64,000 bases of DNA from Pandoraea commovens (GCF_902459615.1 NZ_CABPSA010000001.1:1240001-1304000); one strand, 5' to 3'. Shown: positions 35,573 through 45,797, counted from the stretch's first letter. The notes: generated by a model not told the origin, from the sequence alone. Made by a program: numbers and translations.

Positions 35573-35890
35573 ATGACACTCAAATTTCGCCATCCCGCGA
35601 ACGGCGATGTCATCGAGATTTCGTATCTGTCCTGCATCGGGGCCTTCTTTCTCGGCCCGCTCTACCTGCTGGCGTACGGCTTCACGTGGCACGCACTACT
35701 CTGGACGGTGCTCGCCATCGGCCCCGCCCTGCTCTGGAATGAATCGTTGCTGGCGATTTCGCTGCCCGCTACCTGCCTGCTCTACGCCGTGATGATTCAT
35801 CCGCTGCTCACCAACAGACTGCGCGCGAACGGCTGGGAATCCACCAGCGACGACGCCCTGCCGAGCCCCGGACAACGCGGCTATCACTGA
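35573..35890 (+). CDS. small DUF2628-like membrane protein
   Basis: A 105-residue protein opening MTLKFRHPANGDVIEISY, followed by a hydrophobic region with FFLGPLYLLAYGFTWHALLW, the core pattern of DUF2628-type inner-membrane proteins, and two more hydrophobic segments. Function unknown. Divergent from the EAL gene, and its stop lies one base from the 3' end of the convergent LysR gene, so the two share no terminator. Confidence 0.72.
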   Translation: MTLKFRHPANGDVIEISYLSCIGAFFLGPLYLLAYGFTWHALLWTVLAIGPALLWNESLLAISLPATCLLYAVMIHPLLTNRLRANGWESTSDDALPSPGQRGYH

Positions 35891-35891
35891 G

Positions 35892-36794
35892 TCATTCGGC
35901 GGCGTCCGCCACCGGCATCATCGCAATGAAGCGATCGAGTGCCGCCGAGCCATGATCTTCGCGATAGGCGAGACTGATCGGCGCTAGCGGCACGTCGCCG
36001 CCCGCGGCATCGATGGGCCAGAAGCCCATGCCCGGCGTACGAATCTGGCTCACCGACGCCGGTACGAGCGACACCCCGAAGCCCGCCGCGACCATCGGCA
36101 CGATGGATGTGATCTGTGGCGCCTCCTGCCCCAGCTTCGGCCGGAAGCCTGCCGCTTCGCATGCGGCCACCGTGCGGTCGTAGAGCGCCGGGCTGATGTC
36201 GCGCGGCAGCAGGATGAATTCGTCCTGCGCGAGTGCAGCGAGGGGCACGCGTTCGCGCGCACACATCGGATGCCCCAGCGGCAGCACCAGCACCATCGGC
36301 TCGTCCACGACCGGCACGCTGACGATGCCGGGCGGCACCTCGAACGGCGTGCGCACGAACGCCGCATCGACCGCATCGTCCACCAGCGCCGTGAGCAAGC
36401 TGGCCGTATTGCTCTGCTGCGGATGCAACTGCACGTCGGGATAGCGCGCGCGGAAGTCGCGAATCCACGCCGGAATCCGTGGCTCGAAATACGTCGCACC
36501 GGCGAAACCGATGCGAATGTGCCCCGCTTCGCCGCGTGAGATCTGCTGCATGCGCCGCCGTGTGCGCTCCACACGCTCGAGAATCTGGCGCGCCTCCGGC
36601 AGGAGCGCCTCGCCCAACTCCGTGAGCACCACATCGCGCGGTAGCCGCACGAACAACGGCCCGCCCAGCTCTGTTTCCAGCTGCTTGATCTGCAAGCTCA
36701 GCGGCGGTTGCTGGATGCCCACCCGCGCCGCCGCACGCGTGAAGTGCCGCTCCTCCGCGACCGCAATGAAATATTGCAGATGCCGCAATTCCAT
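35892..36794 (-). CDS. LysR-family regulator
   Basis: LysR-type regulator of 300 residues starting MELRHLQYFIAVAEERHFTR, with the winged helix AAARVGIQQPPLSLQIKQLE and a C-terminal effector-binding domain. It belongs to the CatR/BenM/HcaR-like group by its QQPPLSxQI recognition helix. It is divergent from the CoA-transferase gene at 36998 with a 203-base gap and is its probable regulator. The gap is AT-rich and holds an ATATTG/CAATAT-like symmetric stretch around 36839-36880. Confidence 0.92.
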   Translation of the reverse strand: MELRHLQYFIAVAEERHFTRAAARVGIQQPPLSLQIKQLETELGGPLFVRLPRDVVLTELGEALLPEARQILERVERTRRRMQQISRGEAGHIRIGFAGATYFEPRIPAWIRDFRARYPDVQLHPQQSNTASLLTALVDDAVDAAFVRTPFEVPPGIVSVPVVDEPMVLVLPLGHPMCARERVPLAALAQDEFILLPRDISPALYDRTVAACEAAGFRPKLGQEAPQITSIVPMVAAGFGVSLVPASVSQIRTPGMGFWPIDAAGGDVPLAPISLAYREDHGSAALDRFIAMMPVADAAE

Positions 36795-36997
36795 GACCGC
36801 TCCTCCGTCAGCCCGATGCCATATGGCTTTACATCGACAATACATTAAAAGTATGGAAACTTGATGTTCAATATATTGGAAATGTGACCGGCGGGTCAAT
36901 ACACTTCGAATCAAGCGCAGACCGGCATATCCATCGCCGGCGCGCCAAGAATCCAAGAGATTCGAATAAGAGACGAGAAGAGACGAGGAGCCTCACG

Positions 36998-38494
36998 ATG
37001 TTTGAAGACCGCATTCGCCTGGCGTCGCTACGCGACCGGGTGATGACTGCCGACGATGCTGCCAAGCTCGTGGGCGACGGCATGGTGGTCGGTATGAGCG
37101 GATTCACCCGCGCCGGCGACGCCAAGGACATGCCGATTGCGCTGGCCCGCCGAGCCAAAGCCAACCCGATGAAGATCACGCTGATCACCGGGGCGTCGCT
37201 GGGGCATGACTCCGACAAGACGCTCACGGAAGCTGGCGTGCTCGCCAAAAGGCTGCCGTTTCAGGTCGACACGACGTTGCGTAGCGCGATCAATCGCGGC
37301 GAAGTGATGTTCGTCGACCAGCATCTCTCCGAGACGGTCGAATTCCTGCGCACCGGTCAGTTCGGCAAGCTGGACGTCGCGGTGATCGAAGCGGTCGCCA
37401 TCACCGAAGACGGCGGCCTCGTGCCGAGTTCGTCGGTCGGCAATTCGGCGAGCTTCGCGATCCTCGCGGAAAAGGTGATCGTGGAGATCAACCTCGCGCA
37501 GCCGCTCGCCTTCGAAGGCATGCACGACATCTGGATTCCGGGCCAGCGTCCGCATCGCGCACCGCTGCCGATCGTCGACGTGCGCGACCGCGTGGGCACG
37601 AACGTCGTCAAGATCGCGCCGGAAAAGATCGCGGCCATCGTCATTACCGACACGCCCGACAGCGCCTCGAACGCGCTGCCGCCAGACGCCGACACGCAAC
37701 GCATCGCCGGGCATCTCATCGAATTCTTCCAGCACGAAGTCTCGCGTGGACGCCTGCCGCGCACCTTGCCCGCCATTCAGTCGGGCATCGGCACCATCGC
37801 GAACGCCGTGCTCAGCGGCTTCATCGAATCGCCGTTCGAAGACCTGACGATGTACTCGGAAGTGCTTCAGGACTCCACGTTCGATCTGATGGACGCGGGC
37901 AAGATGGTGTTTGCTTCAGGCTCGTCGATCACGGTCTCGCAGGCCGTGCAGGACCGCGTATTCAAGCGGCTGGAGCGTTATCGCGACAAGCTCGTGCTGC
38001 GTCCGCAAGAGGTCAGCAATCATCCGGAAGTGATTCGCCGTCTGGGGCTGATCGCGCTCAATACCGCGCTTGAAGTGGACATCTACGGCAACGTCAATTC
38101 GACGCACGTCGGCGGCACGCACATGATGAACGGCATCGGCGGCTCGGGCGATTTCGCCCGCAACGCGCGCATGGCGATCTTCGCGACGAAGTCGATTGCC
38201 AAGGACGGCAAGATTTCGAGCATCGTCCCGATGGTGCCGCACGTCGATCACAACGAACACGACGTCGACATCATCGTGACGGAGCAGGGACTGGCCGATC
38301 TGCGCACCCTCGCCCCGCGCGAGCGCGTGAATCTCGTCATCGACAATTGCGCCCACCCGAGCTACCGCGAGGTGTTGCGCGACTACTATCGCGACGCCCT
38401 TCGCTATGGCGGCCAGACGCCGCATGCCCTTGAGCGTGCGTTCGATCTGCACGTCAACTTGCGCGAGCGCGGCTCGATGCTGGTGGGGAAATAA
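36998..38494 (+). CDS. succinate CoA-transferase / acetyl-CoA hydrolase family
   Basis: A 498-residue enzyme of the Ach1/AarC/ScpC class I CoA-transferase family, which moves CoA between acetyl- or propionyl-CoA and succinate. Family features are intact, including MFVDQHLSETVEF, the catalytic Glu in MYSEVLQDS and the CoA-site region NSTHVGGTHMMNGIGGSGDF. The start follows GAGGAG. Likely roles are acetate or propionate activation without ATP, or draining of propionyl-CoA, which would connect it to the prp cluster 27 kb away. A terminator follows; the divergent LysR gene probably regulates it. Confidence 0.92.
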   Translation: MFEDRIRLASLRDRVMTADDAAKLVGDGMVVGMSGFTRAGDAKDMPIALARRAKANPMKITLITGASLGHDSDKTLTEAGVLAKRLPFQVDTTLRSAINRGEVMFVDQHLSETVEFLRTGQFGKLDVAVIEAVAITEDGGLVPSSSVGNSASFAILAEKVIVEINLAQPLAFEGMHDIWIPGQRPHRAPLPIVDVRDRVGTNVVKIAPEKIAAIVITDTPDSASNALPPDADTQRIAGHLIEFFQHEVSRGRLPRTLPAIQSGIGTIANAVLSGFIESPFEDLTMYSEVLQDSTFDLMDAGKMVFASGSSITVSQAVQDRVFKRLERYRDKLVLRPQEVSNHPEVIRRLGLIALNTALEVDIYGNVNSTHVGGTHMMNGIGGSGDFARNARMAIFATKSIAKDGKISSIVPMVPHVDHNEHDVDIIVTEQGLADLRTLAPRERVNLVIDNCAHPSYREVLRDYYRDALRYGGQTPHALERAFDLHVNLRERGSMLVGK

Positions 38495-38646
38495 CTTCAT
38501 TGGACATCGGTGCCGGACGCCATCGCCGGGGGGCGGGCGAACGGACGCCGATTGGCCGGTATCGACCCTTCGTGTCGGTGCCGAGAAGAACGTGAGACGC
38601 ATGCGGTCTCATGGGCCGGGCGCTGGTGAGAGCGTTCCGGCATTCA

Positions 38647-38680
38647 CGGCTCGCCGGCGTGCGCGGGCGAGCCGTCTTTT
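38647..38680 (+). terminator. Rho-independent terminator after CoA-transferase
   Basis: Stem GGCTCGCC / GGGCGAGCC region (38649-38656 with 38666-38673), then GTCTTTT. It is about 150 bases past the stop codon. Confidence 0.75.
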
Positions 38681-38735
38681 ACAAGGTGACGGGTGCGCCT
38701 GCACTGAGATGCACCGGGACACACCTTGCTGAGGT

Positions 38736-40331
38736 TCAGGCGGAAATCTGCCGGGCTGGCTGTCCCTGATTGGCCGCACCGTCGATACGGAAGATCGACA
38801 CCAGTTCGCGCAGGCCGCTCGACTGTGCCGCCATCGACTGCGCGGCCGCCGAGGCTTCTTCCACCAGCGCTGCGTTCTGTTGCGTGACGGTATCCATCTG
38901 CATGACGGCCTGATTCACCTGCTCGATACCCGTGCGTTGCTCGGTCGACGCGGCGGCGATTTCCGCCATCAGATCGGTCACCCGTTTGACGGCATGCACT
39001 ACTTCGTCCATCGTGTTGCCCGCATCGGCGACGAGCTTTGCGCCCTCGCTCACCTGACGCGTCGACGCGTCGATCAGCTCCTTGATTTCCTTCGCAGCGT
39101 TCGCACTGCGCTGTGCCAGCGTACGCACTTCGCCTGCGACCACCGCGAATCCGCGTCCCTGCTCACCCGCGCGCGCCGCTTCGACCGCCGCGTTGAGCGC
39201 GAGGATGTTGGTCTGGAACGCAATCCCTTCTATCACGCTCGTGATGTCCGCCACGCGCGCCGATCCGTCCGAAATTTCGCGCATCGTGTCAACGACCTGA
39301 CGCACGACTTCTCCGCCGCGTTGTGCGATGTGCGAAGCGTTCGACGCCAGCACATTGCCCTGCTCTGCGTTGTCCGCATTCTGCTTGACGGTCGTCGTCA
39401 GCTCTTCCATGCTCGCCGCCGTTTCCTCCAGCGACGCCGCTTGCTGCTCCGTGCGTGACGACAGATCGGTGTTGCCAGCCGCAATCTGCGCCGAGCCGGT
39501 GGCAATGCTCTCACTCGTGTTGCGCACCTGACCCACGACCTGCGCGAGCTTGGCGTTCATGTCCTTAAGCGAACCGAGCAGCAGCGCCAGTTCATCCTGG
39601 CCTTGCACGTCGATACGCGAGCTGAGATCCCCGCGCGCGACCGTCTGCGCGATCTCCACACACCGGCCAATCGGTCCGGTGATGGAGCGCGTGATGAGCC
39701 ATGCCGTGAATGTCGCCACGGCCAGCGCCAGCAGAATCAGCACAACAGTGGCGATGAAAGCGGCGTGATAGTTGGCGGCCGCGGCGTCCGTCGCACCGAC
39801 CGCACCCGCGCGGTTAATGGCAACGTGCTCGGTCAGCCGGTCACTGAGCGTCCCGAAGCGCTTGACTGCCTCCGTCATAACGATGGTGCGGGCTTGCGTC
39901 TTTGCCTCTTCATCGCCCTGCTCCAGCGCGGCGACACGATTGTCGAGGGCCAGATAGTCGGCCCAGGCCGCCTTCACTGCGTCGTAGGCACGACGGTCTT
40001 CGCTCGACGCCACCATGCTGCTGTAGCTGTCGAGCGTCTTGTTCATCAGGTCGATAGATGCCAGACGTTTAGCCTCTTCGTCCTTACGCGTGCTGTCGAC
40101 GGTTGTCAGCAGCGTGGCGAGCGTCGCGCGTCGCGCTGCGTTGGCGGCCACTTGCGCGGTGCCGAGCGTCTGCACACTGGGCAGCCAGTTGTCGGCCAGA
40201 TCGCGTGTTCCCCCGTAGATGCGCGACGCCTGAAAGACAGCCATGCCGCCCACGATACACAAGAGAATCAGCGTGATGGCGAACCCGACGGTCAGCCGTG
40301 TGCCGATTTTGAGACTACCCAAGAACTTCAT
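38736..40331 (-). CDS. methyl-accepting chemotaxis protein (4HB type)
   Basis: Chemoreceptor of 531 residues. N-terminal helix 1 at about 12-33, a periplasmic four-helix-bundle sensor (about 34-190), helix 2 at about 192-214 and a HAMP linker ([20 protein letters not shown] onward), then the cytoplasmic signalling domain with the conserved hairpin tip [20 protein letters not shown]. No C-terminal CheR-docking pentapeptide is present. It senses an unknown small molecule and signals through CheW/CheA encoded elsewhere. Lies alone on the minus strand; the 231 bases upstream are AT-rich. Confidence 0.95.
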   Translation of the reverse strand: MKFLGSLKIGTRLTVGFAITLILLCIVGGMAVFQASRIYGGTRDLADNWLPSVQTLGTAQVAANAARRATLATLLTTVDSTRKDEEAKRLASIDLMNKTLDSYSSMVASSEDRRAYDAVKAAWADYLALDNRVAALEQGDEEAKTQARTIVMTEAVKRFGTLSDRLTEHVAINRAGAVGATDAAAANYHAAFIATVVLILLALAVATFTAWLITRSITGPIGRCVEIAQTVARGDLSSRIDVQGQDELALLLGSLKDMNAKLAQVVGQVRNTSESIATGSAQIAAGNTDLSSRTEQQAASLEETAASMEELTTTVKQNADNAEQGNVLASNASHIAQRGGEVVRQVVDTMREISDGSARVADITSVIEGIAFQTNILALNAAVEAARAGEQGRGFAVVAGEVRTLAQRSANAAKEIKELIDASTRQVSEGAKLVADAGNTMDEVVHAVKRVTDLMAEIAAASTEQRTGIEQVNQAVMQMDTVTQQNAALVEEASAAAQSMAAQSSGLRELVSIFRIDGAANQGQPARQISA

Positions 40332-40562
40332 GCCCGCTCCAAATGCGAAAAAACGATAACAATCGCATGCGATAACGGGCGACCATTCAAAAAACTTGAG
40401 CCAATAAACCCCTGATTCTCACGCAATGGCTTTCGAAATATTTCAAATTCCGGAAGCCGAAACGTTTTTTCAGAGATTTACTTCTTTGACTGCGATGGTT
40501 AAGCCAATAATCATTTGAATATTATTAAATATTCATTGTCATATATTTGACTATCTATCGCA

Positions 40563-40919
40563 TCATCGACTTGCACCATCAAAGGGAGTTGGGTGGACGG
40601 CATCGAGATCGATGTCGTCGATACAGCGCACATTCACTGCGGCCATTTTTGACCCATCCGGCATTTGACCAAACGCGAAGGCTTCGACGCCGCAATTCGG
40701 ACAGAACTGGTGACGAATGACGTGCTTATTGAAAAGATATTCCCGCGCCTTTCCTTCGCCAGTCGTTTGCGAAAACTCGGCAATCGGCGTAAAAGCGAGA
40801 ATCAATCCGCGCTTTTTACAGATAGAACAATTGCACGTAATTGTTTTGGACAAGTCAATATTCGCCGCAAAGCGAAGATCGCCGCAATGACAGCCGCCTG
40901 AGTATTGTTGATTCGCCAT
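40563..40919 (-). CDS. GFA-family zinc protein
   Basis: A 118-residue protein of the GFA (glutathione-dependent formaldehyde-activating enzyme-like) family. All zinc-ligand Cys groups are visible: GGCHCGDLRF, CNCSICKKRG and FCPNCGVEAF. The ATG follows AAGGAGCGAC. Most single-domain members have no proven activity; formaldehyde or centromere-protein-V-like functions are suggestions from the family. It sits alone between two chemoreceptor genes. Confidence 0.93.
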   Translation of the reverse strand: MANQQYSGGCHCGDLRFAANIDLSKTITCNCSICKKRGLILAFTPIAEFSQTTGEGKAREYLFNKHVIRHQFCPNCGVEAFAFGQMPDGSKMAAVNVRCIDDIDLDAVHPTPFDGASR

Positions 40920-41120
40920 GACGTCGCTCCTTCGAAAAAGGGAAAACGCTACCGGCGGTGATTCGGGATGGGAAGGACTTCGGGAAGTGCCCGCCGGAAT
41001 GCGCTCTATTGTGCGACATATTCCAGCGGGCGGGCAGCGGGCGGCGACGGTGCGCCGGCGTACCAAAGGTGAGGCGGTAAAGCGACGTCAGCGAACGCGC
41101 CGAAGCGCTCGCTGACGCAT

Positions 41121-43001
41121 TTACGCCGCGAGTGCCGGTTCGTCGCGCGAACCGCGCCCGCCTTGGGACGTGTGCATCACGGTGACACCATGACGGCTGT
41201 GCTCGCGAAGCTGGAACAGCGCCACGGTCTCGGCGAGGTTGCGTGCCTGCTCGCTGAGCATTGCGGACGCTGCTGCCGATTCCTCCACCAGTGCCGCGTT
41301 CTGTTGCGTCGACTGATCCATTTCGGCCACGCTACGGTCGATCTGGCTGATCCCGGTGCTCTGCTCCGTCACCGCCGAGTGAATCTCGCCGATCAGGCGG
41401 CGCACGCGGGAAATACCGTCGACGATCTCGCCCATCGTATCGCCCGCCGCCTGCACGCGTTGCGTGCCGCTCTTGACGTTTTGCACCGAGGCTTCGATAA
41501 GCGTTTTGATTTCCTGCGCGGCAGCGGCGCTACGTTGCGCCAGTGTGCGCACTTCACCGGCCACGACCGCGAAGCCACGTCCCTGCTCACCCGCACGCGC
41601 CGCTTCCACCGCAGCATTGAGCGCCAGGATGTTGGTCTGGAAAGCAATGCCGTCGATCACACCGATAATCTCGGTAATCCGCTCCGACGACTTGGCGATT
41701 TCGCTCATCGTGGTGACAGCGCCGGTCACGACTTCCCCGCCGCGCGCGGCGGCGTCGCTGGCGTCGCCCGCCAGACGCGTGGCATGTTCGGCGGCCTCGG
41801 CCGTCTGCTTGACGCTGGCCGTCAGCTCGGTGAGCGCCGCCGAGGTCTCCTGCAACGTACCGGCGGAAGACTCCGTGCGCTGCGACAGATCGCGGTTGCC
41901 CATTTCGATTTCGCTGGTCGCCGAAGTCATGCCGTGAACGCCGGAGCGCACGTCGAGCATGACGGTACTGATCTTGTCCACAAATGCGTTGAACGACGTC
42001 GAGATCTGCGCGACTTCGTCGTGACCGACGACATCCAGACGACGCGTCAGATCGCCGCCGCCGGAACCGATGGTATCCATGGCGTCTCGCACCTGCGACA
42101 GACGACGGAACGCTTGCGACGTGAAGAAGCTCGCGATACCGATGGCGCACAACGTCAGCACGATCAGCGAGATGACCGTGCCGCTCAGCACGCGCGAGAG
42201 ACCGGCAGTCGCTTCCGCCTTGTCGAGCGCCACGACGAAGAGCCAGTCGGTGCCCGGCACCGGTTGCGTCTTGACGAGCTTGGGTGCACCGCCAAGTTCG
42301 ACTTCCGTCGGCTCGGTGGCGTGCTCCATCTTGACGAGTGCGTCGGGCGTGAGCACCGAGGCGAGGTCGCTCGACTGCTTGAGCATGAACTTCTCGTCGG
42401 GGTGTGCGATGACGAGACCGTCACGCGAGACCACGAACGCCAGGCTCGACGGCGTGGGGTGCACGGCTTTGACGACGTCCTGCACGGCGTCGAGCGGCAC
42501 CGCCCCGCTCACGGCGCCGAGCGTCTGTCCGTCACGCAGAATCGGCGCGGCGAACGACACGTAAAGCTTGCCCGAAGCGATGTCGGCATACGGCTTGACG
42601 ACGGTCAGCTTGCCCGCCGCAGTCGCGCCCTTGTACCAGGGGCGCGCAGTCGGATCGTAGTCGGGCGGCGTGGGGCCGCTGGAGAAGTACGACTTGTCGC
42701 TCCAGCCAATGCTGGAAATCGGGAAACCGTTGGTCGCGCCGAGCAGCTTCGTGAGCGCCACGCCCTGCTCGCCCTTTTCGACGGCTGCGGCAGTGCCGAC
42801 GACCGACTGGCCCTTGGCAGCCGCCCAGCGTTCCACCGCGAGCGTGTTGCCCCGTGCGACCGCGTCGAGCGTGTTGGAGATGGTGGACATCATGCTGTCG
42901 CGCACGATGATGTAAGTGGTAATGCCGGAGAGGATCAGTGCACCAATGACGGTGGCACACGCGATCAGAATGATGCGTGTTCTAAGCGAAGATACTGTCA
43001 T
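41121..43001 (-). CDS. methyl-accepting chemotaxis protein (dCache type)
   Basis: Chemoreceptor of 626 residues: helix 1 at about 10-33, a periplasmic double-Cache sensor (about 35-270), helix 2 at about 273-296, HAMP ([20 protein letters not shown]) and a cytoplasmic signalling domain with the conserved tip. The distal Cache pocket contains [11 protein letters not shown] and [12 protein letters not shown], close to the R-x-W-Y ... Y-x-D pattern linked to amino-acid or amine binding in dCache receptors; this ligand guess is inference. No C-terminal pentapeptide; the tail ends in a flexible Gly/Ser/Arg stretch. Confidence 0.95.
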   Translation of the reverse strand: MTVSSLRTRIILIACATVIGALILSGITTYIIVRDSMMSTISNTLDAVARGNTLAVERWAAAKGQSVVGTAAAVEKGEQGVALTKLLGATNGFPISSIGWSDKSYFSSGPTPPDYDPTARPWYKGATAAGKLTVVKPYADIASGKLYVSFAAPILRDGQTLGAVSGAVPLDAVQDVVKAVHPTPSSLAFVVSRDGLVIAHPDEKFMLKQSSDLASVLTPDALVKMEHATEPTEVELGGAPKLVKTQPVPGTDWLFVVALDKAEATAGLSRVLSGTVISLIVLTLCAIGIASFFTSQAFRRLSQVRDAMDTIGSGGGDLTRRLDVVGHDEVAQISTSFNAFVDKISTVMLDVRSGVHGMTSATSEIEMGNRDLSQRTESSAGTLQETSAALTELTASVKQTAEAAEHATRLAGDASDAAARGGEVVTGAVTTMSEIAKSSERITEIIGVIDGIAFQTNILALNAAVEAARAGEQGRGFAVVAGEVRTLAQRSAAAAQEIKTLIEASVQNVKSGTQRVQAAGDTMGEIVDGISRVRRLIGEIHSAVTEQSTGISQIDRSVAEMDQSTQQNAALVEESAAASAMLSEQARNLAETVALFQLREHSRHGVTVMHTSQGGRGSRDEPALAA

Positions 43002-43305
43002 GCTGTCGAGGCAGGCCTGCGGCTAGGGGGATCGAAAGACAAGAGACCGGCACCCAGGCTACCGGCTCCACGAGGTGGGAGGTTCCACCTCGGAAATTAC
43101 GGCAGTCGCAGCGAAAACTTTAGGTATTAACCCGAATCATTGACTTCATATTTGCCTATCGTTACGGATGGCGAAACGTCAGTGATACGAATGGATATGC
43201 AGACCGTCTCGATTGCTGCACAGAGCCGGGACATACGACGCACGCGTCGGCTATAGTGCGGTGACCGTCAGTTGCCTCGTTCACTCTCGAATTCAGGTGA
43301 ATTCC
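43002..43305. other. intergenic region before toxin-like gene
   Basis: No gene seen. A TATAGT hexamer at 43252-43257 (GGCTATAGTGCGG) could be the -10 of the downstream deaminase-like gene. GC content is visibly lower than in the neighbouring chemoreceptor gene. Confidence 0.4.
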
Positions 43306-44664
43306 GTGAAACAGCTCGTCGAACGCGCCGAACCCTGTGGCTGTGACCATGTCGCATCGCGGCATCCGATTCAAAAGCGTGAAAGCGCCCGGTTCACCGG
43401 TATCTCCGGCATTTCCGACAATCGCCCCGTCGCCTCGCAGCACAGCGCGATTCAAGCGATGGCAGATCGCCATTCGACACGTTCCGCTATGCCTGTGTCG
43501 AACGCACCGCCGATTCAGCGCGTGGTCACCGGCGGGCGAAACGGACGCCCGTACCGAAGCTCCGAAGTCCCGGGCCGCGAATTTCCTACCTACGAGCAGG
43601 CGAAGGCGGCCGAAGAACAGGTTCGGCGCGAACGTGCGGAACAGGCGCAGCGGGAACGCCCACCAGTCAACTTTCAGTTCCAGCCACCGACAGGGCCGGT
43701 GCCGACGCCTGAGAATCCGCTTTCCGCCGCGCTGCATCAGTACCCCGCGCACTTCGGTCCGGTGCTCACGACAGGCGGGCAGGTTCATCAGAATCAGGTG
43801 GGGTCGGTCATGGAGGGTGGCTCCGCCTTCGTGACCGAGCCGGGCAAGACGGCTTTCAGCGGACAAAACACTTACGCCGTCATCATGACGAACGGGCCTG
43901 ACGACAATCGACAGGTCTTCAACCCGACCGGTCAGAGTACGTCGCTGAGCAGCCTTCCCGGAACGTCCCCGTTTGCGTTTCACAAACAGAACGTCTTCAT
44001 GCAAGGTCGGCCGCCGCAAGGGGTGACACTGCCGCCAGGCCGCAAGACGGCTCACGCTGAAGCGCTAGCTGTGCATAGTCAAGGGTTCGAGAAGGCTGTC
44101 GAGAAGAACGCAACGGATCTGAACAACATGGCGTCCATGATGGGGATCGATACCGAGCGAGTCGTCCCGGACGATCCAACCGAAGACGATATGGAATACC
44201 TTTCGTCAGTCCTTGGAATGCCGGGCGTAACGACGGACATCGTCGAGAATCGCGCATCCTGCGGCAAATTCGGCGAAAGCGGCTTCCCCGGCGGATGCAA
44301 TCAGGAGATGGCCAATACGGTCGGAACGTACGGCGGCCTGCTCGATCAGCATCTGCCGTCGCAGTTCTCGTTCCTGGCGCAAAATACCGGCCTCGCATCG
44401 TTCGGCGTGTCGACGGCCGGGCCATACACACACCAGGGCAATCCACTCATCATCACCAACGCCGGCGGGCGCGTCGCCCCGCACAACCCAATCAGTTGGA
44501 CCACGAGTAAGCCACGCCACATGGGCGAAGAACTCCAGGCGTACATCGCGCGATCCGAGCCGCAGAACCACGTTCACGATCACGACCATGACGACGAGAA
44601 GGAAAGTGAGATGAACGAGGAGGAGGACGGAAGCCACCTTTCCGAAGAGGACGGCGAACAGTAA
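43306..44664 (+). CDS. deaminase-fold toxin-like protein with cargo-type leader
   Basis: A 452-residue protein with no signal peptide. The N-terminus carries SDNRPVASQHSAIQAMADRH and PIQRVV (about residues 37-57, 69-74), a pattern I associate with leaders of putative contractile-injection or DUF4157-linked cargo proteins. A charged linker (95-120) precedes a C-terminal domain with cytidine-deaminase architecture: GSAFVTEPGKTAFSGQN (172-188), the zinc/catalytic HAE at 250-252, and two further zinc cysteines at 319 and 331 (ASCGKF...GGCNQ). This is closest in layout to bacterial toxin deaminases such as the XOO_2897-like group. It ends in an acidic, His-rich tail. Start GTG at 43306 follows AGGTGA. 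No immunity gene is adjacent. Lower GC suggests transfer. Confidence 0.62.
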   Translation: MKQLVERAEPCGCDHVASRHPIQKRESARFTGISGISDNRPVASQHSAIQAMADRHSTRSAMPVSNAPPIQRVVTGGRNGRPYRSSEVPGREFPTYEQAKAAEEQVRRERAEQAQRERPPVNFQFQPPTGPVPTPENPLSAALHQYPAHFGPVLTTGGQVHQNQVGSVMEGGSAFVTEPGKTAFSGQNTYAVIMTNGPDDNRQVFNPTGQSTSLSSLPGTSPFAFHKQNVFMQGRPPQGVTLPPGRKTAHAEALAVHSQGFEKAVEKNATDLNNMASMMGIDTERVVPDDPTEDDMEYLSSVLGMPGVTTDIVENRASCGKFGESGFPGGCNQEMANTVGTYGGLLDQHLPSQFSFLAQNTGLASFGVSTAGPYTHQGNPLIITNAGGRVAPHNPISWTTSKPRHMGEELQAYIARSEPQNHVHDHDHDDEKESEMNEEEDGSHLSEEDGEQ

Positions 44665-44695
44665 GCACCGCCCCCCTCCCGGACAGTTCAGGCGC

Positions 44696-45613
44696 TTAGA
44701 AATCCCAGATCACAGGCACCCAGCGGTAGGCATCACCATTGCGCGCAATGCGGCCGAGCGACGGGAACGGCAGGTGGGCCGCCACCAGCAGGCCACGGTT
44801 CTCCGCGAGTTCTTCGAAGAGACCAATGCGAACACGCGTCGACTCTTCGGGGTCGTGTTCGAAGCCGTTTTGCCATTCGGGATGGTCGAAGCCGACCGGG
44901 AACATGGCGTCCCCCGCGAACGTCAGCCGCTCATCCCCCGAGACGAGATCGACCACGCTGTGCCCCGGCGTATGGCCGCCCGTGATGCGAACGGTCACGC
45001 CCGGCGCGACCTCGCGCGAATGCTCGAACGTCTGTAACTGCTCGCGATACGCGTTGTAGAAGGCCGTCGCCGTCGTGCGGAGCACGGGCGGGACCGGCGT
45101 CGGCATAACGGTGTGCGAGAAATCGGGCGACGTCCAGAAGGCGACTTCGGTCTCCGACACGTGAATACGAACGTCCGGACGCAGACGCGACTTGACCTCG
45201 GGGACAAGCAGACCGCCCACGTGATCCATATGCATATGGGTCACGATAATGTCCGTGATCGATTCCAGCGAAATGCCAGCGGCCTGGAGTCGCTGCGGAA
45301 ACAGGCCCGCACGCGGGAATCCGGGAAACTGACCACCCAGCCCGGCGTCGATGAGGATGGTCTGGCTGCCACTGCGAACCGCCATCACATTGAGCGGCCA
45401 GTCGAAGGCGTCCGGCGGCATGCACATGTCGTCGAGCCATGCTGCCAGGTCGGACGGCGCAACGTTGGTGGCCATCGTCGCCGTCGGCAACGGCAGCACG
45501 CCGTCGCTGATCACCATCGCTTCGATGTCGCCGATGCGTAGCGCGTAGCGGGAGGGCACCAGATCGACGGGTCGGTTTTCGCTGGCGAACAAAGTGTTGT
45601 CTGTCGCGGTCAT
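44696..45613 (-). CDS. MBL-fold metallo-hydrolase
   Basis: Metallo-beta-lactamase-fold hydrolase of 305 residues. The metal-binding motif THMHMDHVGG (HxHxDH) lies at about residues 126-135, with the later His in GGHTPGHS and Asp in FAGDAMF. The layout resembles quorum-quenching lactonases and related hydrolases. The ATG at 45613 follows GAGGAGATT; the frame upstream runs into the divergent intergenic repeats. It is divergent from the ECF41 sigma gene and could be part of its stress response, but this is only positional. Confidence 0.9.
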   Translation of the reverse strand: MTATDNTLFASENRPVDLVPSRYALRIGDIEAMVISDGVLPLPTATMATNVAPSDLAAWLDDMCMPPDAFDWPLNVMAVRSGSQTILIDAGLGGQFPGFPRAGLFPQRLQAAGISLESITDIIVTHMHMDHVGGLLVPEVKSRLRPDVRIHVSETEVAFWTSPDFSHTVMPTPVPPVLRTTATAFYNAYREQLQTFEHSREVAPGVTVRITGGHTPGHSVVDLVSGDERLTFAGDAMFPVGFDHPEWQNGFEHDPEESTRVRIGLFEELAENRGLLVAAHLPFPSLGRIARNGDAYRWVPVIWDF

Positions 45614-45760
45614 CGTGAATCTCCTCAAGCGCGGCCGGTTGTCGGCCGGATTCCGGGTGGTATGTGGGGGGACGAAACGCAGTGAAGCGACTGCATCGTA
45701 GGTGCCGTCCCACGATGGCGGTAGATAGACGGGAGGAAGCGCGTTGTTGTGCTTCATGCA

Positions 45761-45797
45761 CCAATGCAGGCCAATGCCCACCAATGCCCTCCAATGC
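45761..45797. repeat. four CCAATGC direct repeats, 10-base period
   Basis: CCAATGC occurs at 45761, 45771, 45781 and 45791, exactly one helical turn apart, with different 3-base spacers. It lies in the 328-base divergent region between the MBL gene and the ECF41 sigma gene, which otherwise shows no gene. The arrangement looks like an iteron-type or cooperative binding array. Confidence 0.85.

Noticed and set aside
41163-43130. 655-codon plus-strand frame across the dCache chemoreceptor
   Set aside because: Shadow frame; the minus strand encodes a complete chemoreceptor with all conserved segments.
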